From Desulfobacterales bacterium (lineage in GTDB: Bacteria; Desulfobacterota; DSM-4660; Desulfatiglandales; JALVZP01), in contig JAMOPX010000215.1 in NCBI GenBank assembly GCA_027064285.1, forward strand, positions 1-5,954: a DNA stretch of 5,954 nucleotides, written 5' to 3'. Below the pieces are notes generated by a model, which was not told where the DNA came from, searched no databases, and saw only the letters and a list, made by a program, of their open reading frames with translations. Within the stretch, counting starts at the first letter, position 1, and each line of letters opens with the position of its first letter. Shown one piece after another: positions 1 to 5,560 of this stretch. Position numbers and translations under genes: made by a program.

Positions 1-210
1 ACAAAGCCATGAAAATTCTTTTTTAAGCTCTACAAGCTCAGCACACTGCTTTGCATAGGTGGTCCTTTCCCTTCTCTGCCACCAGAGAAACTCTCTTTGA
101 AGTAGCCCAAGATTATAAATAAGCCTGGATGCTCCAGCAAATTTCCACAGCTTCTGCTCTTTTCCCTTACCTTTGACCTTAAGCTTGTATCTATATCTTC
201 TCAATTGCAT
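1..210 (-). CDS. tnpB: TnpB (IS200/IS605 OrfB family) RNA-guided nuclease, N-terminal part only
   Basis: Translating the minus strand from the ATG at 210-208 gives 70 residues with no stop before the window edge. The start MQLRRYRYKLKV, then KLWKFAGASRLIYNLGLLQ around residues 20-38 and the acidic/basic helix ending ELVELKKEFSWL match the N-terminal helix-turn-helix (OrfB_HTH) region of TnpB proteins. Family members are RNA-guided DNA endonucleases of about 350-450 residues carried by IS200/IS605-type transposons, so most of the gene, including the RuvC and zinc-finger parts, lies outside the window. Whether it is intact cannot be judged. No Shine-Dalgarno sequence precedes the ATG, but a good promoter lies just upstream. 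No tnpA is visible on the upstream side, so this may be a lone-tnpB (IS1341-type) element. Family identification is from motif recognition only. Confidence 0.82.
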   Translation of the reverse strand, partial: MQLRRYRYKLKVKGKGKEQKLWKFAGASRLIYNLGLLQREFLWWQRRERTTYAKQCAELVELKKEFSWLC

Positions 211-229
211 TTTATTATTTTTATTATTG

Positions 230-258
230 ATTATATTATTATCCTATCTACTATTCAA
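230..258 (-). promoter_or_regulatory. Candidate sigma-70 promoter for tnpB
   Basis: Reading the minus strand, TTGAAT (258-253) is followed by a 17-base spacer and a perfect TATAAT (235-230). Transcription would start near 223, leaving a leader of about 13 bases before the ATG at 210. The region is very AT-rich, so chance -10 matches are likely, but the spacing is ideal and the position fits the gene. Confidence 0.5.
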
Positions 259-316
259 GAATATATAAGCCTATTTAAAAAATTTTTCGAACATGCTGCT
301 TATAATAATGAATGAT

Positions 317-359
317 ACGCCATTCATCCCATAGCTGAAGCTTATGGGCTTTCTGACGT
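317..359 (-). other. Bulged two-tier hairpin resembling an IS200/IS605 end
   Basis: An inner stem pairs CCCATA (328-333) with TATGGG (343-348) and GC (334-335) with GC (340-341), leaving one unpaired base (342) and a four-base loop. An outer stem pairs ACGCCA (317-322) with TGACGT (354-359) with one mismatch, separated from the inner stem by five-base bulges on each side. Imperfect subterminal hairpins with a single extrahelical base are what the TnpA transposase recognises in IS200/IS605 elements. Read on the minus strand, AAAGCCCATAAGCTTCAGC resembles the IS608 left-end hairpin as I remember it. Lying about 107 bases upstream of tnpB, it would be the left end of that element. It could instead be the right end of a second, eroded element. 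Confidence 0.6.
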
Positions 360-396
360 GGATTTTTGTAAAGATTTCTGTCTTATCTGTATGCAG

Positions 397-525
397 TATA
401 GGGGTAAGACCGGAAGTGGATATAGGGGCAAGGGGGTTTTATAGTCCTTTACCAGACATCCAAGCCCATTGGTAAGCATATTTAAGCATATTTGATTAAC
501 AACGAAAAAGCCTTTTGCCCCAATA
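397..525. repeat. Three copies of a G-rich 12-base motif (TATNGGGGYAAR)
   Basis: TATAGGGGTAAG lies at 397-408 and TATAGGGGCAAG at 421-432, a 24-base period with 11 of 12 bases shared. A third related copy, TATTGGGGCAAA, lies on the minus strand at 525-514. The third copy faces the first two, so the array has both direct and inverted spacing. It lies 90-220 bases upstream of the operon promoter candidate. No known regulator site is recognised. Confidence 0.4.
473..492. repeat. Perfect 10-bp tandem repeat, two units
   Basis: TAAGCATATT occurs twice back to back at 473-482 and 483-492. It is probably a slippage duplication; no function is apparent. Confidence 0.75.
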
Positions 526-615
526 CCGCCTTCGCTGTTATCCCTCTTTCGTGAGATAAAAACTTTGGCGTAAGGTCAGTAACTAAAATTTTCACCTTTG
601 ACAAAGCACTATCTC

Positions 616-643
616 TTGAAATAAAGAAGAAAAAGAGTATAAG
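616..643 (+). promoter_or_regulatory. Candidate sigma-70 promoter for the five-gene operon
   Basis: TTGAAA (616-621) and TATAAG (638-643) are separated by 16 bases. A start near 650 would give a leader of about 32 bases containing the ribosome binding site. A TTGACA at 598-603 is a closer -35 match but has no good -10 partner at 16-18 bases. No operator is clear. Confidence 0.45.
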
Positions 644-681
644 AAAAACAAAAAAATATAAAAAAATGTGAGGGAATAAAG

Positions 682-1350
682 ATGAAAAAATATGGAATAT
701 TAGTGTTCATTTTTTTATTCTCTTTATCTTCTCAACTGCTTGGAGAGTCTTTAGTGGTAGAAAGATTTAGTTCAAAGGATGTAGGTAAATTTCCAAAAGG
801 ATGGAGATCAAAAAATCACAAGATGACAGAGAAAGCAAAAAAGATATATAAGGTATTAGTAGATGGCAATAATGCCTATTTATATGTTCATTCAAAGGGT
901 GACGCAATTCAAATAGGAAAAAAAGTAGATATAGATATAAAACAATTTCCTATACTTACCTGGAAGTGGCGGGTAGATAAGCTCTGTAATGGTGCAGATG
1001 AAAGATACAAGAAAACCGGAGACAGCCCAGCAGCAATATATGTGGTATTTCCTACATGGAAGAAGTGGAATCCAAAGGCAATAAAGTATGTATGGAGTGC
1101 AAGTGCACTTCCTATAGGTTTTAAAACAAAAAGCCCTTATGCCTCCAATACAAAGATTATAATCCTGAGAAACAGGAATTCTCCTTTACACAAATGGGTT
1201 CAGGAAAGGGTGAATGTCCTTAAAGATTACCAATATTTCTTTGGAAAAAAGTTAAAACATGTAAAGCTCATAGGCATCATGACAGATTCTGATAATACAA
1301 AGAAAGAGGCTATTGCATCATATGATGACATCATATTCCACACAAAATAG
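682..1350 (+). CDS. DUF3047 family secreted protein
   Basis: This 222-residue protein has a Lys-Lys start and a hydrophobic stretch at residues 5-20, a typical Sec signal peptide probably cut near residue 21 (LLG-ES). There is no lipobox cysteine. The mature part carries the signatures I associate with DUF3047: TWKWRV (93-98), GADERYKKTGDSPAAIYVVF (104-123), a WSASALPIG block (138-146), SPYASNTKIIILRN (151-164), WVQERVNVLKDYQYFFG (172-188) and IGIMTDSDNT (197-206) near the end. The molecular function of DUF3047 is unknown; most members are exported. The protein is lysine-rich with one cysteine, at residue 102. GAGG at 670-673, eight bases before the ATG, supports this start. It leads an operon with a peptide-type ABC importer three bases downstream, in a position often taken by the solute-binding protein. 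A role linked to that transporter is inference from position alone. Confidence 0.85.
   Translation: MKKYGILVFIFLFSLSSQLLGESLVVERFSSKDVGKFPKGWRSKNHKMTEKAKKIYKVLVDGNNAYLYVHSKGDAIQIGKKVDIDIKQFPILTWKWRVDKLCNGADERYKKTGDSPAAIYVVFPTWKKWNPKAIKYVWSASALPIGFKTKSPYASNTKIIILRNRNSPLHKWVQERVNVLKDYQYFFGKKLKHVKLIGIMTDSDNTKKEAIASYDDIIFHTK
1316..1336. repeat. Overlapping palindromes at the 3' end of the DUF3047 gene
   Basis: CATCATATGATG (1316-1327) is a perfect 12-base palindrome. Overlapping it, ATATGATG-A-CATCATAT (1320-1336) is a perfect inverted repeat with a one-base centre, so CATCATAT occurs twice directly (1316-1323 and 1329-1336). It lies inside the coding region, 17 bases before the next start codon, and could fold near the permease initiation region. 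It also simply encodes part of the conserved DUF3047 tail, so chance is possible. Confidence 0.5.
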
Positions 1351-1353
1351 AGT

Positions 1354-2310
1354 ATGTTTCCATTCATTGTAAGAAGTATCATTCAAAAAACTATAACCCT
1401 GTTTTTTATCTCAATCATATCCTTCTCTGTGATACATCTTGCACCTGGTGAGCCGAGTCAAATAAATCCCATGAACCCCAGATTTACTCCAGAGCTTATA
1501 AAAAGGTTCAGAAGCCAGTTTCACTTAGATAAGCCCCTGTATATGCAATATCTGATATTCTACAAGGATCTATTTTCCGGAAAACTATGCTCTTGGAAAG
1601 ATGGAAGACCAGTGCTAAGAAAGATATGGGAACGCTTTTTAAACAGCCTTCCTCTATTTATTGTGGGCACACTTCTCACCTGGACATTATCCTTTCCTAT
1701 AGGAATACATTCTGCCATAAAAAGAGGCGGAGTCTTTGATAAGACAGCGACATTTTTTGCATATTTTTTTATCTCAATTCCCGGTTTTTTCTTTGCCTAT
1801 GTACTGATCATATTTGTGGTAAACACATTTCATGTGCCGGTTATAGGAATGAAAACCTTTGGTTTCTCTTCAGACTCTCTTCACATGATTATGGACAGAA
1901 TATGGCATATGCTTATACCCTCAGTATTAAGTGCAACGGGCGGGATAGCAATACTTTCCAGATATGTAAGAAGCCAGATGTTGGAGGTAGAAGCACAAGA
2001 TTATATAAGGACAGCAAGGGCAAAAGGAGTTCCGGAAGATGAGGTTCATTATAAACATGCTCTCAGAAATGCTCTACTCCCTTTTATTACAATGTTTGGA
2101 TTGGTAATTCCTGGTCTTATTGGAGGATCAGTTATTATTGAGTCTATATTCTCCTGGCCTGGAATAGGAAGAATGGCATATGAAGCTATACTTTCAAGGG
2201 ATTACCCAGTAGTAATTACCCTAAATTTTATCTCTGCTGTTTTGGTGCTTATAGGTACTTTTATTTCTGATTTACTATACATGGTAGCAGATCCGAGGAT
2301 AAGGTTGTGA
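1354..2310 (+). CDS. ABC peptide/nickel-type transporter permease, DppB-like
   Basis: This 318-residue inner-membrane permease is one half of the transmembrane channel of a Dpp/Opp/Nik-type importer. It has the standard DppB layout: a short cytoplasmic N-terminus, helix 1 at about 10-30 ending in HLAPGEP, a periplasmic segment with the family pattern FHLDKPLYMQYLIFYKDLF (56-74), then five hydrophobic helices at roughly 99-121, 131-157, 186-203, 241-263 and 286-311. The ATPase-contact (EAA) loop is QDYIRTARAKGVPEDEV (215-231) followed by HALRNALLP (235-243). VIIESIFSWPGIGRM (260-274) and the DPRIRL C-terminus are also typical. Length is normal. Only a weak ribosome site precedes the ATG, which lies three bases after the DUF3047 stop, so translation is probably coupled. 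The substrate (oligopeptide, dipeptide, nickel or other) cannot be read from the permease. Confidence 0.93.
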   Translation: MFPFIVRSIIQKTITLFFISIISFSVIHLAPGEPSQINPMNPRFTPELIKRFRSQFHLDKPLYMQYLIFYKDLFSGKLCSWKDGRPVLRKIWERFLNSLPLFIVGTLLTWTLSFPIGIHSAIKRGGVFDKTATFFAYFFISIPGFFFAYVLIIFVVNTFHVPVIGMKTFGFSSDSLHMIMDRIWHMLIPSVLSATGGIAILSRYVRSQMLEVEAQDYIRTARAKGVPEDEVHYKHALRNALLPFITMFGLVIPGLIGGSVIIESIFSWPGIGRMAYEAILSRDYPVVITLNFISAVLVLIGTFISDLLYMVADPRIRL

Positions 2311-3365
2311 ACAGAGGATTCTGGGCAATATTTAAAAAAGATAAGCTCGGTATGCTCGGACTTTTTATATTTATACTTTTTTTTGTTATAGCAATATTAG
2401 GGCTTATTTTAACTTCTGGAAGGCATCCACTATTTGATCCATCTATGATAAGACTTGAAGAGAAACTAAAACCCCCCCTTTCTCATGCAAATATCAACGT
2501 TCTCTCACCTGAGCAGATACCCCCATTTGGCATCTATATATTTGGCACTGATGAACTGGGAAGGGATGTCTTCTCAAGGATGCTTCAGGGAGCATGGGTA
2601 TCCCTTACTGTAGGATTTGTAGCAGTGGGCATCTCAGTAGCTATTGGGATAGTGATTGGAGGTATTGCTGGATATTTTGGACACTACTATATAAAGAACT
2701 ATCACATGCTTCTGATTTGTCTTTTTTCATTAGGGATATTCTCTTTTGTAAAAAGATACTGGAGCGCTCTTTTTTGTACATTAATTTTTCTTCTTTTGCT
2801 TTTATATGTAAAAACAAAAAGTCCTTTTTTAAAGAAAGGAATAATAAGTGTAGATACCCTTATTACAGGAATAATAGATGTAATGCTCTGTTTTCCCAGC
2901 TTTTTTCTGATACTCACCATTGTGGCATTTATTCCGGGAAGTCTTTACAGCATCATGGTAGTTATAGGTCTTACAAGCTGGATGGGGACAGCAAGGTTTG
3001 TAAGGGCAGAATTTCTTTCATTAAGAGAGCAGGATTTTGTTTTGGCAGCAAAAGCACTTGGGGTAAGTGAATTTAGAATAATATTCAGGCATATGATGCC
3101 TAATGCAATAGCACCTGTGCTTGTTTCTGCAACACTCGGTATAGCATCAGCCATACTTACAGAAGCAGGCCTCAGCTTCTTAGGTTTTGGGGTTCCTCCG
3201 CCTCATGCTACATGGGGGAATATATTAGCAGATGGGAAGCAGTATCTTTTTGATGCTCCATGGCTTACCTTTGCGCCTGGAATAGCAATCTTAGTGGTAG
3301 TACTTTCCTTCAACTTGTTTGGGGAAGCGCTAAGGGATGCATTAAATCCAAGATTGAGATATTAG
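2307..3365 (+). CDS. ABC peptide/nickel-type transporter permease, DppC-like, with extra membrane insertion
   Basis: This is the partner permease of the DppB-like protein. The GTG start overlaps the previous stop by four bases (GTGA), with GAGG at 2295-2298 eight bases upstream. Family features are helix 1 at about 14-36, FGTDELGRDVFSRML (79-93), the DppC core helix after VDTLITGIIDVMLCFPSFF (182-200), the EAA loop LAAKALGVSEFRIIFRHMMP (246-265), the block EAGLSFLGFGVPPPHATWG (286-304) and a C-terminus ending RDALNPRLRY. At 352 residues it is longer than the usual 280-310. The excess is mainly residues 127-181, between GYFGHY and VDTL, where typical family members pass directly from a Gly-Trp/Tyr-Val-Asp turn into the next helix. 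This insert contains two hydrophobic stretches (about 133-147 and 152-168) and a Lys-rich tail. No frame disruption is seen, so it appears to be a genuine insertion. Confidence 0.92.
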   Translation: MNRGFWAIFKKDKLGMLGLFIFILFFVIAILGLILTSGRHPLFDPSMIRLEEKLKPPLSHANINVLSPEQIPPFGIYIFGTDELGRDVFSRMLQGAWVSLTVGFVAVGISVAIGIVIGGIAGYFGHYYIKNYHMLLICLFSLGIFSFVKRYWSALFCTLIFLLLLLYVKTKSPFLKKGIISVDTLITGIIDVMLCFPSFFLILTIVAFIPGSLYSIMVVIGLTSWMGTARFVRAEFLSLREQDFVLAAKALGVSEFRIIFRHMMPNAIAPVLVSATLGIASAILTEAGLSFLGFGVPPPHATWGNILADGKQYLFDAPWLTFAPGIAILVVVLSFNLFGEALRDALNPRLRY

Positions 3366-3366
3366 A

Positions 3367-4326
3367 ATGGAGCTTCTTTCAGTTCGAGATCTAAATGTTG
3401 GATTTTTTATAGAAGAGAAGTTTGCTCTTGCTGTAAGAGATGTGAGCTTTTCTGTGAAAAAAGGTGAGACGCTCTGCATTGTAGGAGAAAGTGGATGTGG
3501 AAAAACAGTAACCTCTCTTTCTATCTTAAGGCTTATTCCACCAAATGGAAGGATTGTAAAAGGAAATATTCATTTTAAAGAAAAGGATCTTACCAGACTT
3601 TCAGAAGAGCAGATGCGGGATATAAGGGGAAAAGAGATTTCGATGATATTTCAGGAGCCTCTTACTTCTCTCAATCCTGTTTTTACCATCAAAGATCAAA
3701 TAGCAGAGGCAATAATAGTACATGAAAATGTATTAAAGCAGGAGATAACAGATAGGTGTATAACTCTACTGAAAGAGGTGGGGATACCAGAGCCAGAAAA
3801 AAGGCTTTATGATTATCCTCATCAGCTAAGCGGTGGCCAGAGACAAAGGGTTATGATTGCTATTGCATTAGCATGTAATCCAAGCCTGATTATTGCTGAT
3901 GAGCCAACTACTGCCCTAGATGTTACTGTGCAGGCCCAAATATTAAATCTTTTCAAAGAACTTCAGGAAAGATATAAGATTTCTCTGCTCTATATAACCC
4001 ATGATCTCAGTGTTGTGGCTCAGATTGCAGATAAAGTATGTGTGATGTATTCTGGCATCATTGTAGAAGAAGGAAGCGTAGAGAATATCTTTTATAGACC
4101 AGCACATCCCTACACGAGAGGTCTGTTAGATTCTTTACCCAAAAGAGCTCATAAAAAACAAAAGCTGAAAAGTATTCCAGGAGTAGTGCCTGATCTGCTT
4201 AGTAGACCAAAAGGATGCCCTTTTTATCCCAGATGTTCTTTAACAAAGCAGGTATGTATAGAAAAAATCCCGAATTTTAAGGAATTAGAAGATGGGCATA
4301 GAGTTAGATGCCATATATTGGGATAA
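3367..4326 (+). CDS. ABC transporter ATPase, DppD/OppD-like
   Basis: This 319-residue cytoplasmic subunit is one of two ATPases that drive import through the preceding permeases. All nucleotide-binding motifs are intact: Walker A GESGCGKT (40-47), Q-loop FQEPLTSLNP (95-104, Gln96), signature LSGGQRQRV (154-162), Walker B LIIADE (174-179), D-loop ALDV and switch His212 in YITHDLSVV. The C-terminal oligopeptide-transporter domain begins near residue 228. It includes HPYTRGLLDSLP (247-258) and ends with four cysteines at 284, 290, 297 and 315 (C-x5-C-x6-C-x17-C). Equivalent cysteines in Dpp/Opp ATPases have been reported to bind an iron-sulfur cluster. The start lies one base after the DppC-like stop, with only a weak ribosome site, which suggests translational coupling. 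Its last 35 bases overlap the next gene. Confidence 0.95.
   Translation: MELLSVRDLNVGFFIEEKFALAVRDVSFSVKKGETLCIVGESGCGKTVTSLSILRLIPPNGRIVKGNIHFKEKDLTRLSEEQMRDIRGKEISMIFQEPLTSLNPVFTIKDQIAEAIIVHENVLKQEITDRCITLLKEVGIPEPEKRLYDYPHQLSGGQRQRVMIAIALACNPSLIIADEPTTALDVTVQAQILNLFKELQERYKISLLYITHDLSVVAQIADKVCVMYSGIIVEEGSVENIFYRPAHPYTRGLLDSLPKRAHKKQKLKSIPGVVPDLLSRPKGCPFYPRCSLTKQVCIEKIPNFKELEDGHRVRCHILG
4278..4283 (+). promoter_or_regulatory. Ribosome binding site that sets the second ATPase start
   Basis: TAAGGA lies inside the upstream gene, eight bases before the ATG at 4292. It is the best Shine-Dalgarno match near this junction and favours the ATG at 4292 over a TTG at 4334. The TAATG at 4324-4328 looks like a stop/start overlap but is in another frame and closes after ten codons. 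Confidence 0.6.
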
Positions 4327-5290
4327 TGTTTATTTGGATGATATACTGCTTCAAATAAGAAAGATAAAAAAATATTTTCCTATAAAAAGAGGAATATTAA
4401 AGAAAACAGTCGGATGGATCAAAGCAGTAGATGGGGTGGATTTGGATATAGCTAAAGGAAAAACTCTTGGGCTTGTAGGAGAAAGCGGGTGCGGAAAAAG
4501 CACATTGGCCCGTCTTATACTCAGACTTACAGATATAGATGAGGGGAAGCTAATATTTGAAGGAAGAGAAATACAATCCCTTTCTGATAAAGAATTTAAG
4601 CCTATAAGAAAGAAGATTCAGATAGTATTTCAGGATCCGTTTGGTTCCTTAAATCCAAAAATGACCATAGGAGAAACCATTGAAGAAGGTCTCAGGGTGT
4701 TGGAACTTCATGCTGAAAAAAGAAAAAAAAGAGTAAAAGAGCTTTTAGAGATGGTAGGTATTCCAGCAAGTGGAATGGATATGTATCCTCATGAATTCAG
4801 TGGAGGACAAAGGCAGAGAATAGGGATAGCCCGAGCATTAAGTGTAAATCCCTTATTAATTGTCTGTGATGAACCTGTTTCTGCTCTTGATGTCTCTATT
4901 CAGGCTCAAATAATAAATCTATTAAAAGATCTTCAGGAGGCATTTGGAATAGCTTATCTTTTTATTTCTCATGATATAAATCTGGTAGGGTATATGAGTG
5001 ATATGATCGCCATAATGTATCTTGGCCAGATTGTAGAACTTGCTGATTCAGAAGAATTGTTTAGGAATCCGAAACACCCATATACAAACCTTCTTCTTTC
5101 TGCTGTGCCAGAACCAGATCCAAAGAAAAAGATCTTTTTCAAGTTAAAAAGGCAGACAGATACAATAGAATGGGTGGAACATGGTTGCAAGTTTTGGAAA
5201 AGATGTCCTTATGCATCTTCTGAGTGCAAAGAAACAGAGATTCCATTAAAAAAGATTTCTTCTGCCCACTGGGTAAAATGTATAAGATGA
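4292..5290 (+). CDS. ABC transporter ATPase, DppF/OppF-like
   Basis: This is the second ATPase of the importer, 332 residues, expected to pair with the DppD-like subunit. The typical DppF opening KKYFPIKRGILKKTVGWIKA lies at 26-45. Then come Walker A GESGCGKS (63-70), Q-loop FQDPFGSLNP (113-122, Gln114), signature FSGGQRQRIGIARAL (169-183; first residue Phe instead of Leu), Walker B LLIVCDE (188-194), D-loop SALDVS and switch His227 in FISHD. The C-terminal oligopeptide domain includes HPYTNLLLSAVPEPDP (262-277). Four cysteines at 299, 305, 312 and 330 have exactly the same C-x5-C-x6-C-x17-C spacing as in the DppD-like subunit. The first 20 or so residues, encoded in the 35-base overlap and just after, precede the usual family start, so the true N-terminus could be shorter (TTG at 4334). 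Confidence 0.94.
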   Translation: MGIELDAIYWDNVYLDDILLQIRKIKKYFPIKRGILKKTVGWIKAVDGVDLDIAKGKTLGLVGESGCGKSTLARLILRLTDIDEGKLIFEGREIQSLSDKEFKPIRKKIQIVFQDPFGSLNPKMTIGETIEEGLRVLELHAEKRKKRVKELLEMVGIPASGMDMYPHEFSGGQRQRIGIARALSVNPLLIVCDEPVSALDVSIQAQIINLLKDLQEAFGIAYLFISHDINLVGYMSDMIAIMYLGQIVELADSEELFRNPKHPYTNLLLSAVPEPDPKKKIFFKLKRQTDTIEWVEHGCKFWKRCPYASSECKETEIPLKKISSAHWVKCIR

Positions 5291-5413
5291 GCCTGTTCAA
5301 ATGCCCTATCATATGGCTATCGTCGCTGGGAATCCGTTACGAAAATGATGCATGTCAAGATAGAGGCAGCGTGTATTCCCATTGAGTTTCAGCAATTCTC
5401 GCTGAGTTTATAA
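5291..5413 (+). other. 40-codon open frame after the operon, possible transposase remnant
   Basis: Directly after the TGA that ends the DppF-like gene, the same frame stays open for 40 codons to a TAA at 5411-5413. Segments such as YGYRRWESVTKMMHVK and IEAACIPIEFQQF look protein-like, but I recognise no family. There is no start codon or ribosome site before the Met codons at 5345 and 5348. The end overlaps one arm of the inverted repeat at 5384-5404, as happens when a transposase gene runs into its terminal repeat. A decayed IS end is therefore possible. Read-through extension of the ATPase is unlikely, because that protein already ends at the usual family position. Confidence 0.3.
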
Positions 5414-5511
5414 ATGTAGTATTTACAAGACAATTCACAAAAATGACAATTATAATAAAAGCATAAAAGCAATAAAAATGATTTGTTTTTCACCGAGAAT
5501 TGCTAAATATC
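5384..5511. repeat. Imperfect 21-bp inverted repeat pair with a core of 11 identical bases
   Basis: The arm at 5384-5404, read on the minus strand, and the arm at 5491-5511, read on the plus strand, match at 17 of 21 positions. The core CGAGAATTGCT (5401-5391 and 5494-5504) is identical. The 86 bases between them are strongly AT-rich. The right arm lies 50 bases before the IS630-type start codon, where a left terminal repeat would be expected; the left arm would then belong to a second, related element end facing away. A small non-autonomous element spanning 5384-5511 is the alternative. Confidence 0.65.
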
Positions 5512-5524
5512 TATACCAGAACTA

Positions 5525-5552
5525 TTGTATAAATCGCTTTATAGTGTATAAT
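5525..5552 (+). promoter_or_regulatory. Candidate sigma-70 promoter for the IS630-type transposase
   Basis: TTGTAT (5525-5530) and a perfect TATAAT (5547-5552) are separated by 16 bases. The -10 box ends only eight bases before the ATG at 5561, so the transcript would begin at or within a few bases of the start codon. No ribosome binding site is present, consistent with a leaderless message. Confidence 0.55.
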
Positions 5553-5560
5553 TAGCCATT

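Larger units (their letters stand above)
1..367 (-). mobile_element. IS200/IS605-type tnpB element, left-end portion
   Basis: This joins the partial tnpB, its promoter and the upstream hairpin into one element running leftwards out of the window. The proposed outer boundary at 367/368 rests on a minus-strand TTAC (371-368), preceded by another T, lying just outside the hairpin. IS200/IS605 elements insert 3' of short T-rich tetra- or pentanucleotides of this kind and make no target duplication. The right end, and any omega RNA that would overlap it, is outside the window. The gene is well supported; the exact boundary is inference. Confidence 0.5.
368..615. other. Intergenic segment without a confident gene; unassigned minus-strand open frames
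   Basis: Nothing here is recognisable as a gene. The stretch looks less AT-rich than its flanks and the minus strand has three long open frames. One is 77 codons between stops at 576-578 and 342-344, one stays open from beyond 681 down to a stop at 482-484, and one runs 55 codons from 438 to 274. None has a convincing start or a family I recognise. Possible explanations are the decayed 3' end of another transposon gene or chance. Short repeats in the segment are listed separately. Confidence 0.4.

Noticed and set aside
397..436. Possible G-quadruplex
   Set aside because: Only three runs of four or more G are present, with one long loop; the other runs have two G, so a stable fold is not supported.
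473..492. CRISPR-like repeat
   Set aside because: It has only two 10-base units with no spacer between them.
2594..3154. Open frames on both strands inside the DppC-like gene (plus 2594-3070, minus 2702-2920 and 2945-3154)
   Set aside because: They overlap a gene with clear family motifs, have no ribosome sites and show no recognisable domains.
4969..5190. Minus-strand open frame of 73 codons inside the DppF-like gene
   Set aside because: It is antisense to a strongly conserved ATPase C-terminal domain and has no family resemblance.
5288..5413. Stop-codon read-through or selenocysteine extension of the DppF-like ATPase
   Set aside because: The protein ends at the usual family position just after the last motif cysteine, and no recoding hairpin is evident.
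5291..5490. Rho-independent terminator after the operon
   Set aside because: No stable GC-rich hairpin is followed by a T run. The T run at 5486-5490 precedes rather than follows the inverted-repeat arm, and TGGGAAT (5327-5333) with ATTCCCA (5375-5381) has a long loop and no T tail.
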